From contig JABGQM010000001.1 in the NCBI GenBank assembly GCA_018648805.1, positions 165,896 through 208,888 on the forward strand: 42,993 bases of DNA, written 5' to 3'. The notes under the pieces are model-generated. The model was given only the letters and a program-made list of their open reading frames with translations, was not told where the DNA came from and made no database searches. Both the position numbers and the translations under genes were made by a program. This document shows positions 7,575 to 16,200 of the stretch, piece after piece. Each line of letters opens with the position of its first letter. The first letter of the stretch is position 1. Source of the stretch: Verrucomicrobiota bacterium. Lineage in GTDB: Bacteria > Verrucomicrobiota > Kiritimatiellia > UBA8416 > JABMPJ01.

Positions 7575-9269
7575 ATGCGAAGTAGAAAACAGATGACCTT
7601 GCCGGTGCTCTTCCGCGAGCTGGCCCAACTGGCCAGCCGGCGCTCGACGTATGTCTCGCGTGGGATTGTGGCCGGGCTGCTGTATGTGCTGGGGCTGCTT
7701 ACGCTTTACAGCACGCTGCGTGCCCTGCAGAGTTTTTCGGGCATGAACATTCAGTCGACCCTTGGCCGGGGCAAGGGCGTACTCATGGGTCTGACCTGGA
7801 TGGTCACGACCGGCATCTACCTCGTGCTGCCCGCCATGGTGGTGGGCACGATCACCACCGAGCGGGAGAACGGCACGCTCGACCTGATGCTGGTGACGCG
7901 GCTCAATCCGTGGGAGATCGTCTTTCAGAAGCTCTTTGCCCGGATGGTGCCCATGATGTCGCTGCTCCTGCTGACGGCACCGTTCATGGCCGTGGCCTAC
8001 AGCTTGGGCGGCGTATCGTTTGGGGATATCCTGATGACCCTGGCGAGCTGGTTCATGACCAGCCTCAAGTTGGCCGCGCTTTCGATCATGTGTTCCTCCT
8101 TCAGCCGTAGCACTGTGGGTGCTTTCTTCACCACCTACGGCGTGTTGTTTGCCATGACCGTGGCGATCCCCTTTATGGGGATCTTCCAGCTGGGCTGGCT
8201 GTGGGTCATGATCGCCGGCGTTGCGGGCGCCGGAAGCATGTTCGGCGGTGGTTCCTGGATTATCTGGGTCGGGTTTGCGGTGGGGCTGGCACTGACGGCG
8301 GTCTACATGGCTATCGCGCGGGCCTTCATTGTGCGGTCCGGTCGTCGCGCATCGGGCGGCATCAAGGCCAGCTTCCGGCGCGTCGATGGTGCGCTGGAGA
8401 AGGTCAACCGCAAGGTCGGGCGTCGTCGCTGGGGCCGTGCGAGCGCATCGCTGCCTGATAACAAGCCGGTGGCCTGGCGTGAACGCGCCGCGGCAGTGGT
8501 CTGCACCCCGCGTTACCTCTTCCGTCTGCTGGCGATTATTAATATTCCGATGGTCATCCTGCTCTTCATCATCCTGGCCTTCTCCCTGTCGAATCGCGGC
8601 CGCGAGGCCATCGGCTACTCGGTCCTGATGGCCATTCTGTGGGTGCCGGTTGCGCTGGCACTCTGCATCTACGTGTCGAACCTGATGTCAAAGGAACGCA
8701 GCAACCAGACCATGGAGGTGCTCCTGACGACGCCCCTGAGTGAGCGTGACATCCTGAAGCAGAAGCTGGCGGCTGTGCCGCGGCTCTGCCTGGTGATTGC
8801 GGCCCCGCTTATGCTGACCGTTCTGTTCGAGACGCTGGTCGAGCTGAGCCGGAAGAACGCCGACCACGGGCAGATCTTGGCCTACGCGTTTTTCTCGTTT
8901 GTTTTCACGGCGATCTACCTCTACGCCATCACCTGGATCACGTTTGGCTGTTCACTCAAGCCGCGCAAGCGGGCGACGGTGGTGGCCGCGGCCGTGGCGC
9001 GTATCTTCGCGATTGTCTTCATTCCGCTTCTGCTGCTGGGGTTGCTGGAGAGTCTCAATATCCGCGGCTTGCCGCGCTGGCTGCGCGACGAGGAGAATCT
9101 CTTCATGATGTCGCCCATGGTGCTGCTTGGCATGCTGGAATTTGAGAAGCGCGAGTTCTTCAAGCATTCCAACGTCGCGTTCATCAACGGGGCTTTCTAT
9201 TTTGCGCTCGCCCTCTTGTTCCGGTTCCGTGCCCTGCGCTGGGCGCGTCTTAATCTCAGGAAAGGATAG
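7575..9269 (+). CDS. ABC-2-type permease, paralogue 1
   Basis: About 564 residues with roughly a dozen hydrophobic helices in two blocks. The first block contains the typical ERENGTLDLMLVTRLNPWEIV cytoplasmic loop seen in ABC-2 permeases. The second block repeats a related loop (KERSNQTMEVLLTTPLSERD), so the protein looks like two ABC-2 halves in one chain. An upstream TTG (7572) is in frame, but ATG 7575 with GAGAG about 7 nt before it is the better start. It is closely related along its whole length to the next gene. Confidence 0.9.
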   Translation: MRSRKQMTLPVLFRELAQLASRRSTYVSRGIVAGLLYVLGLLTLYSTLRALQSFSGMNIQSTLGRGKGVLMGLTWMVTTGIYLVLPAMVVGTITTERENGTLDLMLVTRLNPWEIVFQKLFARMVPMMSLLLLTAPFMAVAYSLGGVSFGDILMTLASWFMTSLKLAALSIMCSSFSRSTVGAFFTTYGVLFAMTVAIPFMGIFQLGWLWVMIAGVAGAGSMFGGGSWIIWVGFAVGLALTAVYMAIARAFIVRSGRRASGGIKASFRRVDGALEKVNRKVGRRRWGRASASLPDNKPVAWRERAAAVVCTPRYLFRLLAIINIPMVILLFIILAFSLSNRGREAIGYSVLMAILWVPVALALCIYVSNLMSKERSNQTMEVLLTTPLSERDILKQKLAAVPRLCLVIAAPLMLTVLFETLVELSRKNADHGQILAYAFFSFVFTAIYLYAITWITFGCSLKPRKRATVVAAAVARIFAIVFIPLLLLGLLESLNIRGLPRWLRDEENLFMMSPMVLLGMLEFEKREFFKHSNVAFINGAFYFALALLFRFRALRWARLNLRKG

Positions 9270-9277
9270 CGGGGCGC

Positions 9278-11014
9278 ATGGCGGGGAGCTTCCACATCCG
9301 GCGCGGCACATTGCCCGGCCTGACCGTGATGCGGCGCGAGCTGACCCAACTCGCGGCGCAGCGCAGCAGCTACATCTTGCGGGCCATCTATGCCCTGTCG
9401 CTCTCCATCCTCGGCCTGATGGTTTACAGCAGCGTGACGCGCATAGCCGCGCGCGCATGGGCCATGATTCAGAGCTATGGTGTGGGCCGTCATCTGCTTC
9501 AAGGGGTGACTGTCTTCGCCCTGGTGAGTATCGCGGCGGTGATGCCGGCCATGGTGGTGGGCTCGGTGACCTCCGAGCGCGAGCAGGGCACGCTCGACCT
9601 GATGCGTATTTCGCGACTATCGGCGTGGGATATCGTGCTGCAGAAATATTTCGCCCGGCTCGTTCCGTTCTGCACCTTCCTGCTGCTGCTCGTGCCCTTC
9701 GGTGCCGTGGCCTACAGCCTGGGCGGTGTATCGGTCGGTGATATCTTCGAGGTGATTGCCACGTTGCTTTCGGCTGTCTTGCGCGTGGCCGCGATTGCCC
9801 TGTTCTGCTCCGCGCTGTGCCGTTCCACGCTGGCCGCCTTCCTGGCGGCCTATCTCTCGCTCTTCGTGCTCTATGCCGCGCTGCCGCTTCTGTGGCTGTG
9901 GCTGTCGAATACGTTCTACTATTTTGATGATGACTGGGTGGAGCTGTGGATCCTGGGTCCGTGGATCGATAATTCGCCATCGACTGGTGAGACCATCTTT
10001 CATGCCGGTCTGCTGCTGGCGGGGTTGTGGGGGTGCCTGGCCGTGACGCGCGTGCTCCTGGCCCGTCCGGTGCGCCAGCGTGGCGCCATGGCCAAGCAGA
10101 TGCACCGGCGCTATGACCGGCTTGTTGAGTGGCTCAATCAGTTTGTGGGCGGTGTACACTGGGGCTCCAGCAAAGCCACGCTGCCTGATCAGGCCCCGGT
10201 GTCCTGGCGTGAGCGGTCACGCGCCGCGGTCTGTGTGCCGCGTCACATGTTCCGCCTGCTCTGCCTGGTCTCTGTCCCCACCGTTATCATCTTGATGTTC
10301 ATTGTGGCCTTATCAAACAGGTTCTGGTGGGCATCCAGCAGCTATCATCGGAATGTCGATGCCCTCTCTGTCTTCCTCATGTTTCTGTGGCTCCCGGCCG
10401 TGTTGATACCGGCTGTTTACGTGGCCAACCTGATCTCGGGCGAGCGCAGCGACCAGACCCTGGATGTACTGTTGACCACCCCGCTCGAGCCGCGTGACAT
10501 CCTGCGCCAGAAGATGGCGGCCGTGCCGCGTGTTGTGTTCCTGGTGGCCTTACCGATGGTGGCCACGGTGCTGGTAGAGTTCTGGGGGGAGTATGTTTGC
10601 CACCGCATGCTGAGTGAGGGCCTCATCTATCTGGCCTTGGCGCTGGGCACTGTATTTATCTATGAGCATCTCGTGGTCTGGATCGCCATGCAAAGCTCAC
10701 TGCGCACACGCCGCCGTTCGGTGGTCGTGCTGCTAACGCTCATATGGATTCTGGCCTTCATTCTTATCCCGCCGTTACTGGTCCTCCTGCTCAGTTGGGC
10801 TATCCACGGCACCCCATTCAAGATCGAAGAACTGCTCTTCATGTCGCCCGTGGGGATGTTCGTGCTGACCGAGTTCCACGTATTCGATGATGATCAGAGC
10901 TATCTGGTGGCCGGTATCATCGGCCTGGTACTCTACTTCGTGACCGGCATGGGGATTCGCCACTTCTGCCTTACACGGGCCTCCCATCTCCTGCATCGCG
11001 CCCCGCGGGTGTAG
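9278..11014 (+). CDS. ABC-2-type permease, paralogue 2
   Basis: 578 residues, same architecture as the preceding gene. Matching segments include EREQGTLDLMRISRLSAWDIV versus the ERENGTLDLM loop, and SDQTLDVLLTTPLEPRDILRQK versus SNQTMEVLLTTPLSERDILKQK, here quoted only to show the alignment. The pair therefore arose by tandem duplication and probably forms a heterodimeric channel with the ATPase at 6621. ATG 9278 follows the previous stop by 8 nt with AGGAAAGGA upstream. This is the last gene of the plus-strand cluster. Confidence 0.9.
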   Translation: MAGSFHIRRGTLPGLTVMRRELTQLAAQRSSYILRAIYALSLSILGLMVYSSVTRIAARAWAMIQSYGVGRHLLQGVTVFALVSIAAVMPAMVVGSVTSEREQGTLDLMRISRLSAWDIVLQKYFARLVPFCTFLLLLVPFGAVAYSLGGVSVGDIFEVIATLLSAVLRVAAIALFCSALCRSTLAAFLAAYLSLFVLYAALPLLWLWLSNTFYYFDDDWVELWILGPWIDNSPSTGETIFHAGLLLAGLWGCLAVTRVLLARPVRQRGAMAKQMHRRYDRLVEWLNQFVGGVHWGSSKATLPDQAPVSWRERSRAAVCVPRHMFRLLCLVSVPTVIILMFIVALSNRFWWASSSYHRNVDALSVFLMFLWLPAVLIPAVYVANLISGERSDQTLDVLLTTPLEPRDILRQKMAAVPRVVFLVALPMVATVLVEFWGEYVCHRMLSEGLIYLALALGTVFIYEHLVVWIAMQSSLRTRRRSVVVLLTLIWILAFILIPPLLVLLLSWAIHGTPFKIEELLFMSPVGMFVLTEFHVFDDDQSYLVAGIIGLVLYFVTGMGIRHFCLTRASHLLHRAPRV

Positions 11015-11065
11015 GGTGTAGCGGCCGCTTGGCAGCTCAATCTTCTCATGGCTCGCCAACGACAC

Positions 11066-11094
11066 TTGACCTGCTGATGACGCGGTCTTTATGG
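11066..11094 (+). promoter_or_regulatory. Candidate promoter of the retron ncRNA
   Basis: TTGACC at 11066-11071 and TTATGG at 11089-11094 are separated by 17 nt. Transcription would start near 11101, only a few bases before the first base of the a1 arm (11104/11105), which is where a retron ncRNA is expected to begin. The -10 box is weak, so the positional fit is the main support. Confidence 0.45.
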
Positions 11095-11103
11095 TGGCGA
11101 TGT

Positions 11104-11263
11104 GGCGGCGCACTCGAGTTTGATAATGCTTCGACGTGTTTGGAGTATTGTCTCTCCGGGGTTACCCCGGGGTATCACGACAGAGAGCCACTTCATGGCA
11201 CGAGCCTTACTGCACCTTGTGCAGCTCCGCTCGCGCTTCACAGGACGGGTCGAGTGCGTCGCT
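11104..11263 (+). ncRNA. Retron msr-msd noncoding RNA
   Basis: a1 (GCGGCGCACTCGA, 11105-11117) pairs with a2 (TCGAGTGCGTCGC, 11250-11262): 13 bp including one G-U, extendable by a further G-U to 11104/11263. Inside there is an msr hairpin 11122-11152 (GATAATGCT with AGTATTGTC), a strong hairpin 11154-11172 (CTCCGGGG, loop TTA, CCCCGGGG) and an msd-like hairpin 11197-11237 (outer arm GGCACGAGC/GCTCGCGCT, inner CTGCAC-CTT-GTGCAG). a2 is followed by a T-rich run (TCTTTTTT) and then, 32 nt later, the RT start. This is the canonical order a1-msr-msd-a2-RT. The branching guanosine is probably the G just after a1 (11118), but I cannot prove it. Confidence 0.8.
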
Positions 11264-11294
11264 CTTTTTTGACACCTGCTTCAGGGCGTTAGGC

Positions 11295-12584
11295 ATGTTG
11301 AAGGCCAGACATATTGAGTCCCTCACCCGCGGTGTGGCGGCGGCCCTGCTGGCCGGGCCATGGGAGTGGGAGGCCATGTTGGATCGGTCGGCGGATGCCC
11401 TGGGGCGCCGATGGCGGTGGCGTCGGGGATTGATTCGCGACATGCTCCTGCAGCATCCCTCCCCGGTGGCGTACGAGGCGCTCGTGCAGGCCATTGCCGC
11501 CAACCCGCATTTCCGAGGCGCCATCAACGACCGTACGCGCCCTCACATCGTGCATTGGTTTCCTTGGCCGACCGGCATGGCCCCGCGGTATCCGGCGTGG
11601 CACCTGCCGGTGATCAGCAGCGTGGGTGCGTTGGCGGCCCTGCTCGATCTGCCGGAAGAGAAGCTACACTGGCTGGCCGATTGTGAACATCGTCAGGGCC
11701 GGCCCGACGAGCTGTTGCGGCGTCACTATCGACACTACTGGCTGCGCAAGCCTTCCGGGGGGTGGCGACTTGTGGAGGAGCCGCACTATCTTCTAAAGCA
11801 GGCACAGCGTGGGATCCTGCATGGTGTCCTGGACCGTGTTCCGCCGCACCCCGCGGCATGTGCATTCGTCCATACCCGTTCCGTCGTCGATTATGCGGCG
11901 CCGCATGTGGGACGCGAGTTGGTGTTGCACCTGGACCTCAAGGAGTTCTTTCCGTCGATTCCGGCCTCGCGTGTGCACGCCATGTTGACGACGCTCGGAT
12001 ACCCGACCGAGGTGGCACGGCTTGTGACAGGGCTATGCACCTCCACGGTGCCGGGCTATATCTGTCGGCAGCGTCCCGGTGGGAAGATCTATTCGGCGCC
12101 GCATCTGCCGCAGGGCGCGCCGACATCGCCGGCACTGGCCAATCTGGCGGCCTATCGGCTGGATGGTCGTCTGGCGGGAGCGGCCGCAAGCGTGGGTGCC
12201 TGCTATACCCGTTATGCGGATGATCTGGCGTTCTCCGGTGATGAACCCTTTGCGCGATCCGTCAACAGGTTTCAGGCAATGGTGTGGCGCATCGTGGCCG
12301 AGGAGGGGTTCGACATTCATCACCGCAAAACACGTCTGATGCACAAGAGCGTTCGTCAGCGCCTTTGCGGCCTGGTCGTAAACGACCATCTGAGCATCGA
12401 TCGCAGAGTCTATGATCGTCTCAAAGCCATCCTGACAAACTGCCTCCGGCACGGGCTTGAGAGCCAGAACCGTGATGGTCATTCTGATTTCCGGGCCCAC
12501 CTCTGTGGACGTGTTGCTTTCGTCGAGCAGGTCAACCCCGCGCGTGGCGCCCGCTTGCGCGATCTGCTCAAACAGGTTGCATGA
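11295..12584 (+). CDS. Retron-type reverse transcriptase with long N-terminal extension
   Basis: 429 residues. RT motifs in order: the retron-specific X block in VHTRSVVDYAAPHVG (residues 192-206), first catalytic Asp in LHLDLKEFFPSI (D214), QGAPTSPALANLA (273-285), YADD (307-310) and the Y block RQRLCGLVVN (355-364). Retrons normally show NAxxH and VTG; here they read YAAPH and LCG. About 140 residues precede the RT fold, reminiscent of myxobacterial Mx162/Sa163-type RTs. The frame is open back to 11136, but that stretch is the ncRNA, so ATG 11295 is the start. The upstream neighbour is an ABC permease and the downstream neighbour a convergent pseudopilin, so no effector gene is evident. Confidence 0.9.
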   Translation: MLKARHIESLTRGVAAALLAGPWEWEAMLDRSADALGRRWRWRRGLIRDMLLQHPSPVAYEALVQAIAANPHFRGAINDRTRPHIVHWFPWPTGMAPRYPAWHLPVISSVGALAALLDLPEEKLHWLADCEHRQGRPDELLRRHYRHYWLRKPSGGWRLVEEPHYLLKQAQRGILHGVLDRVPPHPAACAFVHTRSVVDYAAPHVGRELVLHLDLKEFFPSIPASRVHAMLTTLGYPTEVARLVTGLCTSTVPGYICRQRPGGKIYSAPHLPQGAPTSPALANLAAYRLDGRLAGAAASVGACYTRYADDLAFSGDEPFARSVNRFQAMVWRIVAEEGFDIHHRKTRLMHKSVRQRLCGLVVNDHLSIDRRVYDRLKAILTNCLRHGLESQNRDGHSDFRAHLCGRVAFVEQVNPARGARLRDLLKQVA

Positions 12585-12591
12585 CGCGCGG

Positions 12592-13185
12592 TCAGAATCC
12601 ACTCAGCTCCGCCAGATCGGCTTCGCCCCAGATGTTGGTGCTCCACCGGTCGACGTCGATCCATTTGGCGGAGCCATCGCCACGAAGGATGTTGCCACCA
12701 TCGTCGCCATGGTTGCCTCCAAAGCCGTTCTCGCTCACGTTTCCGTTCAACCCATCTTTGTCGCAGGCGACCATGATGTTGGCCGGCCACGATGAGCCGA
12801 TCGATAGGCCGTCAAGGTCGCGGACCACGAGGTTGTAGCTGCAGTACTGGTCAGCCGTGGCACTGGTGATGTCCTGCACCGAGTCGGCGATCTGGCGGAC
12901 CCGGTCGCTGCGGCACTTGTAGCTCTCCGGATCGGGGAGATACTCGCTTGAGAGGACCACCATGTTGCTGGGAAACAGGTCGTTGTGCTCCATGGCATAC
13001 ATGGTCAGCGATGCACCGACCTGTTTGAGGTTGTTGAGGCAGTGCGCGCGCCGCGCCTTCTCCTGTGCGGCCTTCAGTGCCGGCAGCAGCAGGCCTGCCA
13101 GTACGCCGATGATGGAGATCACCACCAGCAGTTCCACAAGCGTGAACGCCTGCCCTCGCGCGTTGAATCCGGATGCCCTTTTCAT
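12592..13185 (-). CDS. Type II secretion/type IV pilus-like pseudopilin
   Basis: 197 residues. The N-terminus has a short basic leader, then [25 protein letters not shown]: prepilin peptidase would cut before F14, leaving the conserved Glu at mature position 5. Next comes the [17 protein letters not shown] segment typical of PVC-group pseudopilins, and a C-terminal segment rich in [17 protein letters not shown] residues. An in-frame extension to 13296 is rejected: ATG 13185 has GGAGGG just upstream, and a sigma-54 promoter lies inside the rejected extension. It converges on the retron RT gene (7 nt apart). Confidence 0.93.
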   Translation of the reverse strand: MKRASGFNARGQAFTLVELLVVISIIGVLAGLLLPALKAAQEKARRAHCLNNLKQVGASLTMYAMEHNDLFPSNMVVLSSEYLPDPESYKCRSDRVRQIADSVQDITSATADQYCSYNLVVRDLDGLSIGSSWPANIMVACDKDGLNGNVSENGFGGNHGDDGGNILRGDGSAKWIDVDRWSTNIWGEADLAELSGF

Positions 13186-13229
13186 GATGCCCTCCCTGGT
13201 TTGTGTTTGGCTACCCGCCTCTGCTAATC

Positions 13230-13244
13230 GCAAGTGGCGTGCCA
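13230..13244 (-). promoter_or_regulatory. Sigma-54 (-24/-12) promoter of the pseudopilin gene
   Basis: On the minus strand TGGCACG (13244-13238), four bases, then TTGC (13233-13230): GG and GC are separated by exactly 10 nt, a match to the consensus TGGCACG-N4-TTGC. Transcription would start near 13218, giving a leader of about 33 nt with GGAGGG before ATG 13185. An NtrC-class activator gene lies 1.4 kb away. Confidence 0.85.
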
Positions 13245-13341
13245 GGAGGGAGGCGCGTGATTTCCTAAGGAATACACGCGTTGACGAGAGGCGCACGAGG
13301 CATCATGGGGCGCGGCGGCACCACGGCGTTGCACAGCTGCA

Positions 13342-14460
13342 TCATTCCGAGGGGAGTGTCATGGTCACGTTGACGCCATCGCTGTGCGGCGCCCAGGGCG
13401 ATTCGAGTGTAATGCTGCCGCCGTGGGCCTCTACCGCGAGGCGGCAGAAGGAGAGGCCCAGCCCGGTGCTGTCAGTCGCCACGTTGTTCGGGTTGCCGTG
13501 ACCCGAGACAAAGGCCCGGAAGACGCTCTCCTGCTCGGAGGCTGCAATGATCGGACCACGGTTGCCCACGGAGACATGGGTCATGCCCGCCTCTTGCTTA
13601 CAGGCGATTTCGACAGCGCTTCCGCGTGAGCCATGTTGTACGGCATTCCATAGCAGATTGGCCATGACGCGGGCAAAGATGTGTGGGTCCACACTCCCTT
13701 GTGCGGTCGTGGGGCACTCCAGTGACAGTGAGAGTTCTGCCATAGCGGCGGCGTCCTCCGTGTGCGCCATGGTCGCTTGTAGAAGCGGGAGCAGGGGGGT
13801 GCGTTGCCGGTTCAGTGCCATTACACCCTCTTCGACTTTACGGATATCCAGCAGGTCGTTGACAAGCAGCATGATCCGCTCGGCACTGGTGCGCATGGTG
13901 CTCAACGCCTCTGTCATAGGCTGTCCACGCTCAGCCCGTTCAATCACCGAGGCTGATGAGAGTACCGAGGAGACACGTCGCCTGAGATCATGCACGAGCA
14001 TGTCGATGAACTGCTGACGCGCACGGTCGATATCCTCCAGCTCGCGCCGGCGTGAGCGCTCCTCGCTCCAGGCCATCGTCTCCAGCATGCCCGAGCAGGA
14101 GAGTATGGCCAGCAGCGGCGCGACCGCGGGTAGCACGTATTCACGCGTCAGGAGAATGGTCATGTAGATGAAGACATAGCCCACAACCATGCCGCCTCCG
14201 CTCAATACCATCAGGAGCGGTCTCTCGAACCGCACCCACGCCGCCAGCAGGCAGAGCCCCAGCACGATCAGAATCTCGACAGATGGGGGTGCATAGCGGA
14301 ACAGCGTGGATTCACTGTAGACCACGTAGTCACGGATCGCGGTTTCCGGCACGGAGAGTCCGTTAAAGAAGACGGCATTGCCGATTCCGATGCCCACCGC
14401 CAGACAGCAGAGGATGCGTACCCAGCGTGCATGGTATCGAATGCTTCGCGCTCTGCGCAT
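13342..14460 (-). CDS. Sensor histidine kinase with shortened CHASE2-like sensor
   Basis: 372 residues from ATG 14460. An N-terminal helix and the extracytoplasmic words VPETAIRDYVVY are followed by three closely spaced helices (about residues 60-122), resembling the C-terminal membrane part of CHASE2 sensors with most of the sensor missing. The kinase core has the phosphorylated His in FIDMLVHDLRRRVSSV (H157), the N box NLLWNAVQHG, and the G box TGLGLSFCRLAVEAHGGSI. A longer reading from 14529 has no ribosome site; 14460 has GGAG 10 nt upstream and leaves a 90-nt divergent promoter region. It is transcribed away from the regulator at 14551 and towards the pseudopilin; it probably phosphorylates that regulator. 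Confidence 0.88.
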   Translation of the reverse strand: MRRARSIRYHARWVRILCCLAVGIGIGNAVFFNGLSVPETAIRDYVVYSESTLFRYAPPSVEILIVLGLCLLAAWVRFERPLLMVLSGGGMVVGYVFIYMTILLTREYVLPAVAPLLAILSCSGMLETMAWSEERSRRRELEDIDRARQQFIDMLVHDLRRRVSSVLSSASVIERAERGQPMTEALSTMRTSAERIMLLVNDLLDIRKVEEGVMALNRQRTPLLPLLQATMAHTEDAAAMAELSLSLECPTTAQGSVDPHIFARVMANLLWNAVQHGSRGSAVEIACKQEAGMTHVSVGNRGPIIAASEQESVFRAFVSGHGNPNNVATDSTGLGLSFCRLAVEAHGGSITLESPWAPHSDGVNVTMTLPSE

Positions 14461-14550
14461 AGTGCTCGGCTCCAATTGATTTGGACTTCCATCAGTCGGT
14501 GAACGGTCTATGATGAATGTAGTCCGCATGACGCAGGGAGCAAGCGAAAC

Positions 14551-15900
14551 ATGAGAGCAACGATACTTCTTATTGATGACGACCCCGTTGACCGTAACGC
14601 GCTAAGGCTCCTTGTCGAGAGTTGGGGACATCACACGATCTCCCTGGCATCAGGCGGGGAAGCCCTGCAGCACATCGCAGAGAATACGGTGGACGTGGTG
14701 TTGTCGGACCTCCGCATGCCGGGGATGGATGGGTTGGCCCTGGCGGAGGCCATCGCTGTTGAGCACCCGCACGTGCCCTTCCTCCTGATTACCGGGCAGG
14801 CCGACGTGGTTTCGGCTGTGGCGGCCTTGCGGCAGGGGGTATTCGATTACATCATCAAGCCTCCTCAGACGGACGAACTGCAGGCCACACTCGCGCGTGC
14901 GATCGACTATGCGCGCCTGCACCGTGAGAACGCCGCGCTACGCGCACAGCTCGGCGCCGACGGGCGTTACGGGGAGCGACTCGTGGGGCGAAGCCCCTGT
15001 ATGCTCGAGCTATATGATCTGATTGAGCGCGTAGCCCCCTCTGACAGCACCGTACTTATCAGCGGTGAGACCGGTACGGGGAAAGAACTCGTGGCGCAAG
15101 CCATTCACTACCGCAGTCCTCGTGCCGACCACCCTCTCGTCGCCATGAACTGTGCGGCCACGAATGCCAACCTTGTGGAGTCTGAACTGTTCGGTCATGA
15201 GAAGGGCGCCTTCACGGGCGCCGTTGCCGCACGGCGCGGTCGATTCGAGGCGGCTGATGGTGGCACACTGTTTCTGGACGAGATTGCCGAGACCGACCCC
15301 GAGTTCCAGGCCAAGCTCCTGCGCGTTTTGCAGGAGGGTGTGTTCGAGCGGGTAGGGGGGACCCATCCTATCGCCGTCAACGTCCGCGTGCTGGCATCCA
15401 CCAACCGGGACCTGACCGAAGAGGTGAAGGCCGGTCGTTTCCGTGAGGACCTCTACTATCGGCTACGGGTGATTCCGGTTCAGGTGCCGCCACTACGTGA
15501 GCGCGGCGATGACATCCTCCTGCTGGCACAGCACTTCCTGGCGCGTTACGTGGAGCGCTACGGCAGCACGATGCCGCAGCTCGACGAGAAAGCCATGGCT
15601 TACCTGTTGGCCGCGCCATGGCCCGGAAACGTGAGGGAGCTGCAACACGCCATCGAGCGTGCCGTAGTTTTGGTGCAGGGAGATGTGATCGGACAGGACG
15701 ACCTGCGCATGCCGGATGCCGCGCCGCCCGAACCCGATGCCGAAGTCCTGGCCGATTTCGTTGAGCACCAGACCCGCGAGCATGTCCTCAAGACACTCGA
15801 CGCCCATGGGTGGCATAAGAACCGTGCCGCGGCTGCCCTCGGCATCGATCGTGCGACCCTCTACCGCATGATCCGAAAATGGGGCCTGCAGTCCTCGTAG
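14551..15900 (+). CDS. NtrC/PilR-class sigma-54 response regulator
   Basis: 449 residues: receiver domain (acidic pocket IDDD at 8-11, phosphoacceptor D53 in LSDLRMPG, K103 in IIKPP), sigma-54 AAA+ domain (Walker A GETGTGKE 172-179, GAFTGA 219-224, GTLFLDEI Walker B, arginine-finger region), and a C-terminal Fis-type HTH ([22 protein letters not shown]). All elements for phosphorylation-dependent activation of sigma-54 promoters are present. ATG 14551 has AGGGAG about 12 nt upstream. Its kinase is divergent, and a consensus sigma-54 promoter drives the pseudopilin gene beyond the kinase, a PilS-PilR-like layout. Confidence 0.95.
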   Translation: MRATILLIDDDPVDRNALRLLVESWGHHTISLASGGEALQHIAENTVDVVLSDLRMPGMDGLALAEAIAVEHPHVPFLLITGQADVVSAVAALRQGVFDYIIKPPQTDELQATLARAIDYARLHRENAALRAQLGADGRYGERLVGRSPCMLELYDLIERVAPSDSTVLISGETGTGKELVAQAIHYRSPRADHPLVAMNCAATNANLVESELFGHEKGAFTGAVAARRGRFEAADGGTLFLDEIAETDPEFQAKLLRVLQEGVFERVGGTHPIAVNVRVLASTNRDLTEEVKAGRFREDLYYRLRVIPVQVPPLRERGDDILLLAQHFLARYVERYGSTMPQLDEKAMAYLLAAPWPGNVRELQHAIERAVVLVQGDVIGQDDLRMPDAAPPEPDAEVLADFVEHQTREHVLKTLDAHGWHKNRAAAALGIDRATLYRMIRKWGLQSS

Positions 15901-15943
15901 AGTTCCCCCAAGTCGTTCCGCTCCGTCTTGTGTCTGCCAAAGA

Positions 15944-16158
15944 GCGTGTCATATAAAGCTACGATCGTAGGGAAATATGACACGCTACAACGTTGAATAT
16001 CCTATAGTTCTACTGAAAATATGACCTTATGCGTGACGTACAGCGCCACGATCGTAGGATTATATGACACGCTACAGTTCAGAGAACCCCATATTACTAG
16101 TGAAAAGTAATCTTGAGCGTGACGTACAGCGCTACGATCGTAGCTTTATATGACACGC
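15944..16158. repeat. Array of three palindromic elements, about 86-bp period
   Basis: Palindromes at 15944-15985, 16031-16072 and 16117-16158 (each 42 bp) are all centred on ACGATCGT, with starts 87 and 86 bp apart. All end in TATGACACGC. The left end is GCGTGTCATAT in the first and GCGTGACGTACAGCG in the other two. The 44-45-bp spacers are also related (TACTGAAAATATGAC versus TAGTGAAAAGTAATC), so the whole unit is tandemly repeated. No coding potential is seen in 15901-16200, which separates two convergent genes. A perfect relative lies at 24803-24848. Confidence 0.9.
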
Positions 16159-16200
16159 AACCTGGGGCTCTGGTCTTGTGGCGCTTGGGGCTGAGGGGCT

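Noticed and set aside
11136..11294. N-terminal extension of the reverse transcriptase frame
   Set aside because: The extension is encoded by the predicted ncRNA, including the a2 arm; ATG 11295 fits the retron layout.
15944..16158. CRISPR array
   Set aside because: Only three units; the repeats are 42-bp palindromes with half-site variation, the spacers are related to each other, and no cas gene is present.
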